Source: Microvirga lenta
Lineage (GTDB): Bacteria > Pseudomonadota > Alphaproteobacteria > Rhizobiales > Beijerinckiaceae
Reading direction: 5' to 3'
Length of the DNA stretch: 64,000 nt
NCBI RefSeq assembly: GCF_020532555.1
Contig: NZ_JAJBBR010000008.1
Location: forward strand, 1 to 64,000
Shown here: positions 26,113 to 35,107 of the stretch, piece after piece
Position numbering within the stretch: the stretch's first letter is position 1
Layout: every line of letters begins with the position of its first letter
Notes under the pieces: generated by a model
What the model was told of the DNA's origin: nothing
What the model saw: only the letters and a program-made list of their open reading frames with translations
The model's database searches: none
Made by a program: the position numbers and the translations under genes

Positions 26113-28881
26113 ATGGACAGATTCGTCTCCAGAAAAGCTGCTCCAAATCCGCCCGAACCCTCACAGGACCGGCCAGGGGCACCTTCGCGGGCAGGTGAGC
26201 CGTGGCATGCCCTTCCTGATGCCGATGTTCTCTCGGCCCTGGCGGCGAACGCATCCGGACTGTCGAGCGAGGAAGCCGCAGAGCGTTTGCGGAGTCACGG
26301 CCCCAATCGCCTGCCTCAGGGATCGAAGCGCAGTCCTCTCGCGCGCTTCCTGCTGCAATTCCACAACCTGCTGATCTACGTTCTTCTCGGGGCCGGCGCT
26401 CTTGCGGCCCTCATCGGCCACGGTACGGACGCACTCGTCATCGTCGCGGTCGTCCTGGCCAATGCGATCATCGGCTACGTGCAGGAGGGACGCGCCGAGC
26501 GGGCGCTGGACGCGATCCGGGGCATGATCGATCCCCATGCGTCCGTGGTCAGGGACGGGCACCGGGTCACCATCCGCGCCGAGGATGTGGTGCCGGGCGA
26601 TGTGGTGATGCTGGAGGCCGGCGACCGGATTCCGGCTGACCTGCGCCTCCTCAAGGCGCGCAGCCTGCGAGTGGACGAGGCGGTCCTGACGGGCGAGTCG
26701 GTGCCGGTCGACAAGGCCGTCGCACCCGTCGAGGCCGACGCTGCCCTCGGCGACCGCGCCTCCATGGCGTTCTCCGGCACCTTCGTGACTGCGGGCCAGG
26801 GCACCGGCATCGTCGTCGCCACCGGCGCCGACACAGAACTCGGGCGGATCAGCACGATGATCGGCGAAGTCGAACGGCTCACGACGCCGTTGGTCCGTCA
26901 GATGGACCAATTCGCGCGGCAGGTCACCATTGCCGTGCTCGCGGTCTCCGCCCTTGTCTTCGCCTACGCGGTCCTCGTCCGGTTCTATGCGTTCAGCGAC
27001 GCTTTCATGGCTGTCGTCGGAATCGCGGTTTCGGCGATCCCGGAAGGCCTGCCGGCCGTCATGACGATCACGCTTGCCGTCGGCGTCCAGCGCATGGCGA
27101 GACGCAACGCCATCATCAGGCGCCTCCCGGCCGTGGAAACGCTCGGTTCGGTCTCCATCATCTGCTCCGACAAGACCGGCACCCTCACGCGCAACGAGAT
27201 GATGGTGAGCACGGTCGTGACCTCCGTCGGCAGTATCGAGGTCGAGGGTGTCGGCTACCGGCCCGTCGGCGGCTTCCTTCTGGACGGGCGACAGATCAAT
27301 GCCGTTTCCGACCGGGTCCTGGAGGAGCTGTCACGCGCGGCTTTTCTCTGCAACGATGCCGAGCTGCGGCAGGCGGACGGAACATGGTCGATCGACGGCG
27401 ATCCCATGGAAGGCGCCCTGATCTCGTTCGCCGTCAAGGCAGGCCACGACATCGCGGCAGCGCGGGCGTATCTGCGGCGCCTGGACGAGATCCCGTTCGA
27501 CTCGCGGCACCGCTATATGGCGACCCTCCATGGAGCCAGCGGCGCCCCCGTCATCTACGTCAAAGGCGCACCCGAGCGGATCCTCGCCATGTGCGACCGG
27601 ATTGCAACCCCTGAAGGATTGCGTCCCATCGTACCCGATGAGTGGCACCGTCGGATCGAGGCGCTCGCGGCGAACGGTCAGCGGGTCCTCGCCCTCGCCT
27701 CCGCCCATCCGCCACAGGGCACGAGAGGCATTGCCCCGTCCGACGTGGAGCAGGGCCTGACCCTGCTCGGCCTCGTCGGCATGATCGATCCCCCAAGGTC
27801 AGAGGCCGTTGCCGCGGTGGCCGAGTGCAGGGCAGCCGGCATCCGGGTGAAGATGATCACCGGAGACCATGCCACGACGGCGCGTGCCATCGCGCTGCAG
27901 CTCGGCCTCGCGGAGAACCCGATAACCGTCACCGGCCGCGATCTCGACAGCCTCGACGAGGCCGGATTCCTCGCAAGCGCCCGCGAAGCGACCGTGTTCG
28001 CGCGGACCAGCCCGGAGCACAAGCTGCGGCTGGTAGAGGCGCTTCAGAAGGACGGCTCGGTCATTGCCATGACCGGGGACGGCGTGAACGACGCACCGGC
28101 GCTGAAGCGCGCGGATGTGGGTGTCGCCATGGGCCGGAAGGGCACGGAGGCCGCCAAGGAAGCAGGCGAAATGGTGCTTGCCGACGACAATTTCGCCTCC
28201 ATCGTCGCCGCGGTCCGGGAGGGCCGCACCGTCTACGACAACCTGACCAAGGTCATCGCCTGGACGCTGCCGACCAATGGCGGAGAGGCCTTCACCATCA
28301 TCCTGGCGATACTGTTCGGCCTCACGTTGCCGGTCACGCCGATCCAGATCCTCTGGATCAATCTCGTGACCGCCGTCACCCTCGGCCTGACGCTGGCCTT
28401 CGAGCCGACCGAGCCCGGGGCCATGCGCCGCCCGGCACGGCAGGCCAACCAGCGGCTTCTCTCGGGCCGCCTCCTGTGGCGGATCGTCTTCGTTTCGGCA
28501 TTGATGGTGATCGGCACCTTCCTGATCTATGCCTGGGCCATCGGCCGCGGACTCCCGGTCGAAACGGCCCGGACCATGGTGGTGAATGCGCTGGTGACGA
28601 TGGAGATCTTCTATCTCTTCAGCGTGCGCTACGTTCACGGCACGTCGCTGTCATGGAAGGGTGTTCTCGGTACGCGGGCCGTTCTGATCGGCGTAGGCAC
28701 GGTGGTCGTGGCGCAGTTCGCCTTCACCTATCTGCCCTTGCTGCAGCGCATCTTCGACAGCCGACCGGTCTCGCTGACGGACGGGTTCGCCATCGTGGCC
28801 CTGGGTGCGGCGCTCCTCGTCGTCGTGGAGGTGGAAAAACGCGTCGCTGCCCGGCTTGGAGGTTCGCCAGGGCAACGGTAA
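26113..28881 (+). CDS. P2-type (Ca2+-ATPase-like) cation-transporting ATPase
   Basis: The product is 922 residues. Landmarks in order: N-terminal cation ATPase domain; actuator motif LTGES; IPEGLP in M4; phosphorylation site DKTGTLT; KGAPE in the nucleotide domain; TGDGVNDAPAL hinge; C-terminal M5-M10 with NGGE and WINLVTA. M4 and M5 residues that bind Ca2+ in SERCA (Glu in IPEGL, Asn and Glu in NxxE) are kept, but the M6 Asp after NLVT is Ala, so transport specificity may differ from Ca2+. Start at 26113 with AGGAGAG about 10 bases upstream. A strong hairpin follows the stop. Confidence 0.9.
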   Translation: MDRFVSRKAAPNPPEPSQDRPGAPSRAGEPWHALPDADVLSALAANASGLSSEEAAERLRSHGPNRLPQGSKRSPLARFLLQFHNLLIYVLLGAGALAALIGHGTDALVIVAVVLANAIIGYVQEGRAERALDAIRGMIDPHASVVRDGHRVTIRAEDVVPGDVVMLEAGDRIPADLRLLKARSLRVDEAVLTGESVPVDKAVAPVEADAALGDRASMAFSGTFVTAGQGTGIVVATGADTELGRISTMIGEVERLTTPLVRQMDQFARQVTIAVLAVSALVFAYAVLVRFYAFSDAFMAVVGIAVSAIPEGLPAVMTITLAVGVQRMARRNAIIRRLPAVETLGSVSIICSDKTGTLTRNEMMVSTVVTSVGSIEVEGVGYRPVGGFLLDGRQINAVSDRVLEELSRAAFLCNDAELRQADGTWSIDGDPMEGALISFAVKAGHDIAAARAYLRRLDEIPFDSRHRYMATLHGASGAPVIYVKGAPERILAMCDRIATPEGLRPIVPDEWHRRIEALAANGQRVLALASAHPPQGTRGIAPSDVEQGLTLLGLVGMIDPPRSEAVAAVAECRAAGIRVKMITGDHATTARAIALQLGLAENPITVTGRDLDSLDEAGFLASAREATVFARTSPEHKLRLVEALQKDGSVIAMTGDGVNDAPALKRADVGVAMGRKGTEAAKEAGEMVLADDNFASIVAAVREGRTVYDNLTKVIAWTLPTNGGEAFTIILAILFGLTLPVTPIQILWINLVTAVTLGLTLAFEPTEPGAMRRPARQANQRLLSGRLLWRIVFVSALMVIGTFLIYAWAIGRGLPVETARTMVVNALVTMEIFYLFSVRYVHGTSLSWKGVLGTRAVLIGVGTVVVAQFAFTYLPLLQRIFDSRPVSLTDGFAIVALGAALLVVVEVEKRVAARLGGSPGQR

Positions 28882-28882
28882 A

Positions 28883-28910
28883 CCCGGCGCGACACGGGTG
28901 TCGCGCCGGG
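28883..28910. terminator. Bidirectional hairpin between convergent ATPase and SPW-protein genes
   Basis: A perfect 12-bp stem CCCGGCGCGACA / TGTCGCGCCGGG with CGGG loop begins two bases after the ATPase stop. No T run on either side. Confidence 0.7.
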
Positions 28911-28927
28911 AACGCCGTTAGTGTTCC

Positions 28928-29305
28928 TCAGTACCGGCTGACGGCCGCGTCCCGCGCTCGATCCGGGTGAGTCCGGGTGACGAGGCTGAGGCCGATTTCG
29001 GCGATGCCGATGATCAGGTGCGGCAGATAGGTGCGATCAGCGAAGCCGAAGAGCCACGGTGAAACCGCGAGCAACGCTCCGCCAAGCCCATCGACCGCCA
29101 GATGCGCCCCCATGGGAATGACCTTGGCGACGCTCACCTCATAATCGGTCATGAGGCTCATCAGGATGATGGCGACGCCGAGCAGCACCGGAACCCATTG
29201 GGCAGCGGTTCCGTCGGCGAAGCCGAACAGCCACGGTGCGACGATGAGCAGGCCACCGGTGAGATAGTCGATGATCCCGTGAACACGGGTGGACAGAAAA
29301 CGCAT
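28928..29305 (-). CDS. SPW-repeat membrane protein
   Basis: The product is 125 residues with two copies of the SPW-type motif, VAPWLFGFAD and VSPWLFGFAD, each part of a two-helix hydrophobic unit, so about four membrane helices. The family is found in bacterial inner membranes; its function is not established. The start at 29305 (MRFLSTRVHG) is preferred; an ATG five codons upstream is possible, and neither has a strong ribosome-binding site. Convergent with the cation ATPase gene. Confidence 0.8.
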   Translation of the reverse strand: MRFLSTRVHGIIDYLTGGLLIVAPWLFGFADGTAAQWVPVLLGVAIILMSLMTDYEVSVAKVIPMGAHLAVDGLGGALLAVSPWLFGFADRTYLPHLIIGIAEIGLSLVTRTHPDRARDAAVSRY

Positions 29306-29584
29306 GGCACGACGCTCCATAAGGACGGGTTCTGCCAGTCAATGACCGAATTGTGTCGCATGTTCCCCAGGAATTTGGCCCCACCGGTCACAGAGGCGGC
29401 CTCATCATGGTTGCTCCCGATGCTTCCATGGATGCCGCAGGCCCTGGAGCCGCCGGGCCTCGCGCCCGATGGACGAGCATTAGGAATGTCGAATTGACGC
29501 ACTCTCCTCCAGGACCGGCAAGCAGGCTCGGGACAAGCTTGCTGGCTTAAGAATTCGTTAACCCAGCGATCAGAGAGAAACACG
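29306..29584. other. Intergenic region between divergent genes, no gene seen
   Basis: No supported coding sequence. It should hold promoters for the SPW-repeat gene (minus) and the 29585 gene (plus); no specific elements stand out. Confidence 0.35.
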
Positions 29585-29911
29585 ATGAATCACGAGCCGC
29601 GCCTGCCCCGCGCGATTTCCTTGGCGGAACTCAGCCGCGCCGCCGGCAGCTCCATCGGGTTCGGGCGCAGCACCTCCGGCGAGCAGCCGCAGGCCGACGG
29701 TGGCGAGGAGCGGACCGACAGAAGGACGCCTCTGAGCCTGAGGAACATCGCTCATCCCCTGCCCCTTCCCCGCGGAACGGAGCTGATCTCGCTGACGACC
29801 TATGACGGGCGGCTGGTCATCCTGACCAACAAGGGCCCCTATCTCTGGCACGGTAGCGAGTGGGAGAAAATCGTCGCTTCAGCCTCGCAGCAGGAGACCG
29901 CTGGAATCTAA
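29585..29911 (+). CDS. Hypothetical soluble protein, 108 residues
   Basis: The sequence starts MNHEPRLPRAISLAEL. Residues 1-50 are polar and low-complexity; residues 60-98 read like a small beta-sheet (TELISLTTYDGRLVILTNKG, then YLWHGSEWEKI), resembling one blade of a propeller. ATG is preceded by GAGAGAAACACG. No domain recognised. Convergent with the pentapeptide-repeat gene, separated by about 40 bases. Confidence 0.6.
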   Translation: MNHEPRLPRAISLAELSRAAGSSIGFGRSTSGEQPQADGGEERTDRRTPLSLRNIAHPLPLPRGTELISLTTYDGRLVILTNKGPYLWHGSEWEKIVASASQQETAGI

Positions 29912-29954
29912 GCTCCCGCCCCTGCCGCGCAGGAAAAGAGCCGGATCGCGAAGC

Positions 29955-30752
29955 CTACTCGGCATCCTCGGTGCAAGGCCACGATTGAGGCGCGACGAGC
30001 CCTGCAGGCAGCTTTGTCTCGGCCGTGCCGCAGGCAATGTCGACCTGGGCCTGCGTCAAACCCATCGTGCCGCTCAGGTCGGCCCCTCCGAGCTGGGTGA
30101 GATAGAGATAGGACCGCGTCAGATCGGTGCCCTGCAGGTTTGCGCCGGTCAGTCGGGCGCGTGAAAGGTTGGAATATCCGAAACTGGCGCCGGAAAGATT
30201 CGCGCTCTGGAAGTTCACGCGCGCCAGTTCCGCCTTCGACATGTCGGCCCCCGAAAGGTCGGCGCCGCTGAAATCGGAACGGTTCAGTTCGGACTTGCTG
30301 AAATTGGCACCGGCCGCGCGGACCTGGGCAAAGTTCGAACGGCCCATATCCGCCGCATGGAACACCGCTTTGGTGAGATTGGCCTGACCGAAATTGGCAC
30401 GCCAACCGATCGCCTTCGTGAAATCTGCGAGGGACAGGTCCGCGGCCTCGAAGCGCGTGCGGCTGACCTCCGTCTCCACCAGCTTCGCACCGGTCAGCTT
30501 GGAGCCGCCGAAATCGCTCAGGGTCAGCAGGGACCGGGTGAAGTTGCTCCCGCTCAAGTCATCGTTGGCAAGGAGAAGCCGGGCCTTGGAGCAGCCGGAC
30601 CAATCGACGCCCGCATCCGGTCCGTCCTGGCACTTGGCCGAGGCTCCGCCGCAGAGAAGACCAAGGAAGAGCACCGCGCCAGTGAACCGCTTTGCACTTC
30701 CCGCACCTGACGGGACGATCCCAGACGGCTTGCCTTCGCTGCGCTGCATCAT
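29955..30752 (-). CDS. Exported pentapeptide-repeat protein
   Basis: The product is 265 residues from the first of two adjacent ATGs, with AGAGGGA just upstream. A signal peptide is visible at about residues 20-40 (FTGAVLFLGLLCGG, cleaved at ASA), so the protein is periplasmic. From about residue 60 to 230 it is built of A(D/N)LXX-type repeats (SGSNFTRS, SGADLSGADMSKAEL, TGANLQGTDLTRSYL) forming a right-handed quadrilateral beta-helix. Cysteines near both ends of the mature protein (KCQDG, SGCSK, IACGT, WPCTE) may form caps by disulfides. The partner is unknown. Confidence 0.85.
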   Translation of the reverse strand: MMQRSEGKPSGIVPSGAGSAKRFTGAVLFLGLLCGGASAKCQDGPDAGVDWSGCSKARLLLANDDLSGSNFTRSLLTLSDFGGSKLTGAKLVETEVSRTRFEAADLSLADFTKAIGWRANFGQANLTKAVFHAADMGRSNFAQVRAAGANFSKSELNRSDFSGADLSGADMSKAELARVNFQSANLSGASFGYSNLSRARLTGANLQGTDLTRSYLYLTQLGGADLSGTMGLTQAQVDIACGTAETKLPAGLVAPQSWPCTEDAE

Positions 30753-31076
30753 TCCCTCTCGAACCTCGCCTGCTTCAACCCCCGATCCGAGCCGGCTGTT
30801 CCGGGAGGACAGGGAGACCGCTCTTCCGCGCGCGAGTTTCATCAATTCGGGAGCGGGAGACAAGCATTCATGGCGCTGCGCGACAAACAATTCCAGGAGG
30901 ATCCGCATAGATGAGGGCATTCCTGGGGCCAAGAGCATAGAAGAACCTGCCACGCGCTGCTCTGCCCTTGAATTTCCTGTCGATTTCCTCTTTTCGATCC
31001 AGCGCGCTCCGGCACAAGGACTCGACTTCTCGCCGCCATCCCTTACGGTTCCTCTCCGTCACGTCCGGAGGAAACA
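30753..31076. other. Intergenic region between divergent genes, no gene seen
   Basis: The stretch between the pentapeptide-repeat gene and the small lipoprotein gene has no convincing frame. Presumably divergent promoters. Confidence 0.35.
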
Positions 31077-31367
31077 ATGCGTCACCTTGCACCGATCCCT
31101 GCCCTTGTTCTGGTCGGAGGTCTCCTTGGCGGCTGCAACACGGGTGCTCCTCAAGGCGTTCTGCCGCGCGACCCGCTTCCGCCTCCTCCCTCGCTGAACG
31201 CCTCGGCCTCACGTCAGACGGCGACCGCAACGGCGCGGGAGGCCGGCCCAGGCGTCCGGCGCCGGGCCATCAGCGTGCCGGACAGGATCGAGACGCCTCG
31301 CCCTTCGTCGCCGAGCGTCGAGCCCGTGATGACGCCGAGCGGCGCCGGCGCCGGCTTTCGTTTCTAA
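31077..31367 (+). CDS. Small Pro/Ala-rich lipoprotein
   Basis: The product is 96 residues. GGAGGAAAC lies right before ATG. A type II signal with lipobox LLGGC puts the lipid-modified Cys at residue 20. The remainder is proline-, alanine- and serine-rich and probably disordered (RDPLPPPPSLNAS). Likely an outer- or inner-membrane-anchored lipoprotein; no function is known. A 43-residue membrane protein gene follows on the same strand. Confidence 0.7.
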   Translation: MRHLAPIPALVLVGGLLGGCNTGAPQGVLPRDPLPPPPSLNASASRQTATATAREAGPGVRRRAISVPDRIETPRPSSPSVEPVMTPSGAGAGFRF

Positions 31368-31430
31368 GCCGGACGGGGACGCTCCCCCTCTCCTCGCAAC
31401 CCAACAGAAAAAGGCAGGACCTTTCGCGCC

Positions 31431-31562
31431 ATGGCCCACCACCCCAAAAGGCAACATCCCGCCATGGAGCGGCCGCGCCACCAGCGCATCATAGCCGCCG
31501 TGGTCGTCCTCATGATCCTCGCCCTCGCGATCTACGGCTATCAGTTCTGGTGGGGCGAGTAG
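31431..31562 (+). CDS. Single-pass membrane mini-protein of 43 residues
   Basis: ATG at 31431 has AGGCAGGA about 10 bases upstream. The N-terminal 19 residues are basic and polar (MAHHPKRQHP...), followed by one hydrophobic helix (IIAAVVVLMILALAIYGYQF) and a WWGE C-terminus, so a tail-type single-pass topology with a cytoplasmic N-terminus is expected. It lies 63 bases after the small lipoprotein gene on the same strand. Unknown function. Confidence 0.55.
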   Translation: MAHHPKRQHPAMERPRHQRIIAAVVVLMILALAIYGYQFWWGE

Positions 31563-31628
31563 CGGCAAAAACGAAAGACTCCCTGAGCGGACGCACAGGG
31601 AGGCTTCCGATGAAAGCGAAAGGCGGGC

Positions 31629-32147
31629 CTAGTCGCCGAAGATGTCGCCGCAACGGGACAGCGAGAAGGCAGCGCCTTCCGTATCCCGGTTGATGCGAAC
31701 GGCTTGAATGATCCCCTGGTCATCCGCGGTGATCTGCGCCTCGCAGACCAGATGAACATGCTGCGGAGGCCGAACCATCGTCGTGACCTGCGGCGCGGCG
31801 AATCCGAAGGACGAGCTCGTCGTCTTGGAGCGGGTGACGGTGACACCCGGAGCCGGGTGGGCGGTCACTGTCGTGGTCCGCTCCGAAACCTTCATGGGGC
31901 TCGAGAAGGCCGGGCGCGTCTGGTACTGGGCAGGCCGGACGAAATCCATCTCGCCGCCTCTCCAGGTGTAGATCGTGCCGCCCGAATCCAAAGCATAGCT
32001 CGAAACCGGCGGGCCGTTCTCCACGAAGAACCGGTCGACCGGTTCGCCGATCCACTTGGCGCGCACGCTTCTCGCAGCCTCTTCCGTTGTCTTGCATCCG
32101 GCAAGAGCCAAGGCGGCCGCAAGCACGGCGCCGACGGATTTGATCAT
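31629..32147 (-). CDS. Lipoprotein of unknown function
   Basis: The product is 172 residues with lipobox LALAGC (lipidated Cys at 18). The mature protein includes EPVDRFFVENGPPVSSY and YTWRGGEMDF, a pattern seen in small envelope lipoproteins that sense or fold near the membrane, then a Ser/Thr-rich linker and a C-terminal module with two Cys (VHLVCEAQ, LSRCGDIFGD) likely paired by disulfide. No specific function assigned. A short inverted repeat CTCCCTG...CAGGGAG (31580-31606) lies beyond the stop. Confidence 0.75.
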   Translation of the reverse strand: MIKSVGAVLAAALALAGCKTTEEAARSVRAKWIGEPVDRFFVENGPPVSSYALDSGGTIYTWRGGEMDFVRPAQYQTRPAFSSPMKVSERTTTVTAHPAPGVTVTRSKTTSSSFGFAAPQVTTMVRPPQHVHLVCEAQITADDQGIIQAVRINRDTEGAAFSLSRCGDIFGD

Positions 32148-32262
32148 GGTTAAGCCCCCACTCCCCTTTGTTTGAGGAGTATTTGCCGCAAGGGAAGCAG
32201 AGAAAGCAACCCCAAATTTGGGACGATTTCCCTTGTTTCCCTTGGTGTACGACGGGGTCAGG

Positions 32263-33057
32263 TCACTTCACGAAGGTCTTCGACAGGCCGACCGAGCGGT
32301 CGACGATCATGACGACCGCGAGGGTGAGCAGGATCAGGAGGACCGAGACGCTCGCGACCAGCGGATCGGCCCGGCTCTCCACGTGATGGAACAGTTCGAC
32401 CGGCAGGGTCGTCAGGCGCGGACCGGTGAGGAAGAGCGTGATGACGACCTCGTCGAAGGAGACGAGGAAGCACAGGGCCGTGGCTGCGACGATGCCGGGC
32501 GCCATCATGGGCAGCGTGACGCGGCGGAACACCGTGATCGGGCGGGCGCCGAGGGTCGAGGCCGCCTCCTCGCAGGCGAGGTTGAGGTTGCCCAAGGTCG
32601 TCGCGAGAACACGAAGCGCATAAGGCAGCGTGATCACGAGATGCCCGATGATCAGTCCCGGGAATGTTCCCAGGAAGCCGATCGACGCGAAGACGATGAG
32701 GATGGCGAGGCCCAGGACGATGGTCGGCAGCAGCAGCGGCGCCGTGAAGAGATTGTAGAGGAAGGACGATCCCAGGGTGCGCATCCGGACGATGACGTAG
32801 GCGGCCGGAATGGCGACGGCGAGGGAGATCGCCGTCACGATGGCGCCGAGCAGGAGGCTCGTCCAGAAGGCGGAGATCATCTTCGGGTTGTCGGCCAGTG
32901 CCGCATACCAGCGCAGCGACCAGCTTTCCGGCGGGAAGGAGAGGATCTGCTCGCCGCTGAACGAGAGCGGCACCACAAGGATCACGGGCGCCAGGAGAAA
33001 GATGAACAGGAGCGCCACCAGGATCTTCATGGGCACGGAGGTGTTGTCGGCTTCCAT
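32263..33057 (-). CDS. ABC transporter permease, PotC-type
   Basis: The product is 264 residues with six predicted helices. The EAA loop appears as EEAASTLGARPITVFRRVTLP, the contact site for the ATPase. ATG at 33057 follows GAGGAGGGAC. It is the last gene of a minus-strand operon of binding protein, ATPase and two permeases resembling spermidine/putrescine importers, which also carry other amines and small organic compounds. The start is 10 bases after the stop of the partner permease gene. Confidence 0.9.
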   Translation of the reverse strand: MEADNTSVPMKILVALLFIFLLAPVILVVPLSFSGEQILSFPPESWSLRWYAALADNPKMISAFWTSLLLGAIVTAISLAVAIPAAYVIVRMRTLGSSFLYNLFTAPLLLPTIVLGLAILIVFASIGFLGTFPGLIIGHLVITLPYALRVLATTLGNLNLACEEAASTLGARPITVFRRVTLPMMAPGIVAATALCFLVSFDEVVITLFLTGPRLTTLPVELFHHVESRADPLVASVSVLLILLTLAVVMIVDRSVGLSKTFVK

Positions 33058-33067
33058 GTGTCCCTCC

Positions 33068-33949
33068 TCAATCGATGGCGCGCAGGATGCGGGCATACAC
33101 CGCGAGCGCCGCTCCGAAGATGATGAGAACCAGCATCGAGAGCGTCGCCGCCAGGGGCCAGTTCAGGGTGACGATGGCCTGATCGTAGATCTCGGTCGCC
33201 AGGAGGAACACCCGCCCTCCCCCCAGGAGCTTCGGCGTGATGAAGGACGACACGGCGAGCACGAAGCAGAGCAGGCATCCGAGCGCGATACCCGGAACCG
33301 TCAGAGGCAGGATCACGCGCCAGAAGGTCTTGATCGGCGGTGCGCCGAGGGACATCGCGGCCTCCTCCACGCGGGGATCGAGGCGGCCGAACCCGGCGAG
33401 CAGGGACAGGATCATGTAAGGCATCAGGATCTCGGTCAGGCCGATGATGACGCCGGTCGTGTTGAACATCAGCCGCGGCGGAGCAAAGCCCAGGGCCGCG
33501 ATGCCGCTGACGATGGGCCCCTGATCGGCGAGCAAGGCGATCCAGCCATAGGTGCGCACCACAGCGGAGGTCAGCAGCGGCGAGATCACGAGAACCGTGA
33601 GGAAGGTGCGCCACCGTCCCGTGCTCCGGTGCAGGTATAGGGCAATGGGGTAGGAGACGACGAGGGTCGCAAGGGTGATGCTGAGGCTCACGGTGATCGA
33701 GTTGAGGATCAGCTCGACGTAGAACGAATCCCCGAAGAGCCCCGTCCAGTTCTCGAACGTCACCGTTTCGCGCACGCCGCCTCCGGCCAGCGCCTCGTTG
33801 AAGGACATCCGCAGCAGGTTGAGGACGGGCAGGATAAATCCGATGGCGTTGATCAGCGCTATGGGGAGCAGCAGCGCGATGGCCGTTCCCGTGCGGCCGA
33901 GCGCCAGGCGCGGCGCCGCGGGAGGCGCGGAAGCCGTGATCGCCGTCAT
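33068..33949 (-). CDS. ABC transporter permease, PotB-type
   Basis: The product is 293 residues: a short polar N-terminus, then six helices from about residue 20. The EAA loop reads VEEAAMSLGAPPIKTFWRVILP. ATG at 33949 follows GGGAGGAGCG and overlaps the ATPase stop by ATGA, indicating translational coupling. It forms a heterodimeric channel with the PotC-type permease. Confidence 0.9.
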   Translation of the reverse strand: MTAITASAPPAAPRLALGRTGTAIALLLPIALINAIGFILPVLNLLRMSFNEALAGGGVRETVTFENWTGLFGDSFYVELILNSITVSLSITLATLVVSYPIALYLHRSTGRWRTFLTVLVISPLLTSAVVRTYGWIALLADQGPIVSGIAALGFAPPRLMFNTTGVIIGLTEILMPYMILSLLAGFGRLDPRVEEAAMSLGAPPIKTFWRVILPLTVPGIALGCLLCFVLAVSSFITPKLLGGGRVFLLATEIYDQAIVTLNWPLAATLSMLVLIIFGAALAVYARILRAID

Positions 33950-35064
33950 GCGCTCCTCCCGAACACCATCGTGTCCTCGACCCGCCAGGCGAGCGCGACC
34001 GGACTCCCGACGGAGCGGATGCCCCGGCCGTGATCGGAAGCGGCCTCGACGACGATCTCCGTCCCCCCGACATCGACCTGATACTGGAGCAGGTCGCCCA
34101 CGAAGGTGACCCGTGTCAGGCGCCCGGAGAGGAGATTGGTGCCTTCGCCCGATGCGCCTTGCGCCGCATCTGCGTCGAGCAGCCTGATCCGGTGCGGACG
34201 CACCATGATCTCGACATTGCCGCCGGGACGTCCCGGCACCCGCACGCTCATGGGACCGACATCCACCGTCCCGTCGCCCCGCGCCCGCCCTTCGAGGCGG
34301 TTCGTGCGGCCGACGAACGACGCCACGAACGGGGTGGCCGGGTGCTCGTAGACGTCGATGGGGGTTCCCACCTGCTCGAGCTTGCCCGCCCGCATGACGA
34401 CCACCTTGTCGCACATGCTCAGGGCTTCGACCTGGTCGTGCGTGACGAAGACGGCGGTGATGCCGAGGCTCTGCTGGATGTCGCGGATCTCGTTGCGCAT
34501 CTCGTCCCGCAGCTTGGCGTCGAGGTTCGACAGCGGCTCGTCGAGGAGAAGGATCGACGGGCGGATCACCAGGGCGCGGGCCAGCGCCACGCGCTGCTGC
34601 TGGCCGCCCGACAATTCGCGCGGCTTGCGCTCGGCGAGAGCCTCGAGCCGCACCATGGCGAGCGCCTCCTTCACCCGCCTTTCGATCTCCGCCTTGGGAA
34701 CGGAGCGCATTTCGAGGCCGAAGGCGACGTTCTTCGCCACCGTCATGTGCGGGAAGAGAGCATAGCTCTGGAACACGAGCCCCATGTCGCGCCGGTAGGT
34801 CGGCATGGCGGTGATGTCGTTCGAGCCGACGACGATGCGCCCGCCGGTGGGCTGGATGAGACCGGCCACCATGCGCAGGGTCGTGGTCTTGCCGCAGCCG
34901 GAAGGTCCCAGGAGAGCCACGAGCTCACCTTTCGGCACCGACAGGTCCAGAGCCGAAACGGCAACGGAATTGCCGTAGGTCTTAGTCAGTCCGTCGAGGC
35001 GCAGGTGCACATCGCGGTCGTCGGACACGGTCGGGCTCCCCGAAAGGATCGTCTGATGCATCAT
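33946..35064 (-). CDS. ABC transporter ATP-binding protein, PotA-type
   Basis: The product is 372 residues. Walker A GPSGCGKTT, Q-loop FQSYALFPHM, signature LSGGQQQRVALARAL, Walker B SILLLDEPLSNLD, and switch His in VFVTHDQ are all intact; a C-terminal TOBE-type domain follows (about 280-372). It energises the PotB/PotC-type permeases. The start at 35064 has GGAG 6 bases upstream; an ATG at 35076 is an alternative. Confidence 0.92.
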   Translation of the reverse strand: MMHQTILSGSPTVSDDRDVHLRLDGLTKTYGNSVAVSALDLSVPKGELVALLGPSGCGKTTTLRMVAGLIQPTGGRIVVGSNDITAMPTYRRDMGLVFQSYALFPHMTVAKNVAFGLEMRSVPKAEIERRVKEALAMVRLEALAERKPRELSGGQQQRVALARALVIRPSILLLDEPLSNLDAKLRDEMRNEIRDIQQSLGITAVFVTHDQVEALSMCDKVVVMRAGKLEQVGTPIDVYEHPATPFVASFVGRTNRLEGRARGDGTVDVGPMSVRVPGRPGGNVEIMVRPHRIRLLDADAAQGASGEGTNLLSGRLTRVTFVGDLLQYQVDVGGTEIVVEAASDHGRGIRSVGSPVALAWRVEDTMVFGRSA

Positions 35065-35107
35065 GGCGTTCTCCATGCGGGCCTTCGGCTGCGGCAGGTC
35101 TGGTCGA

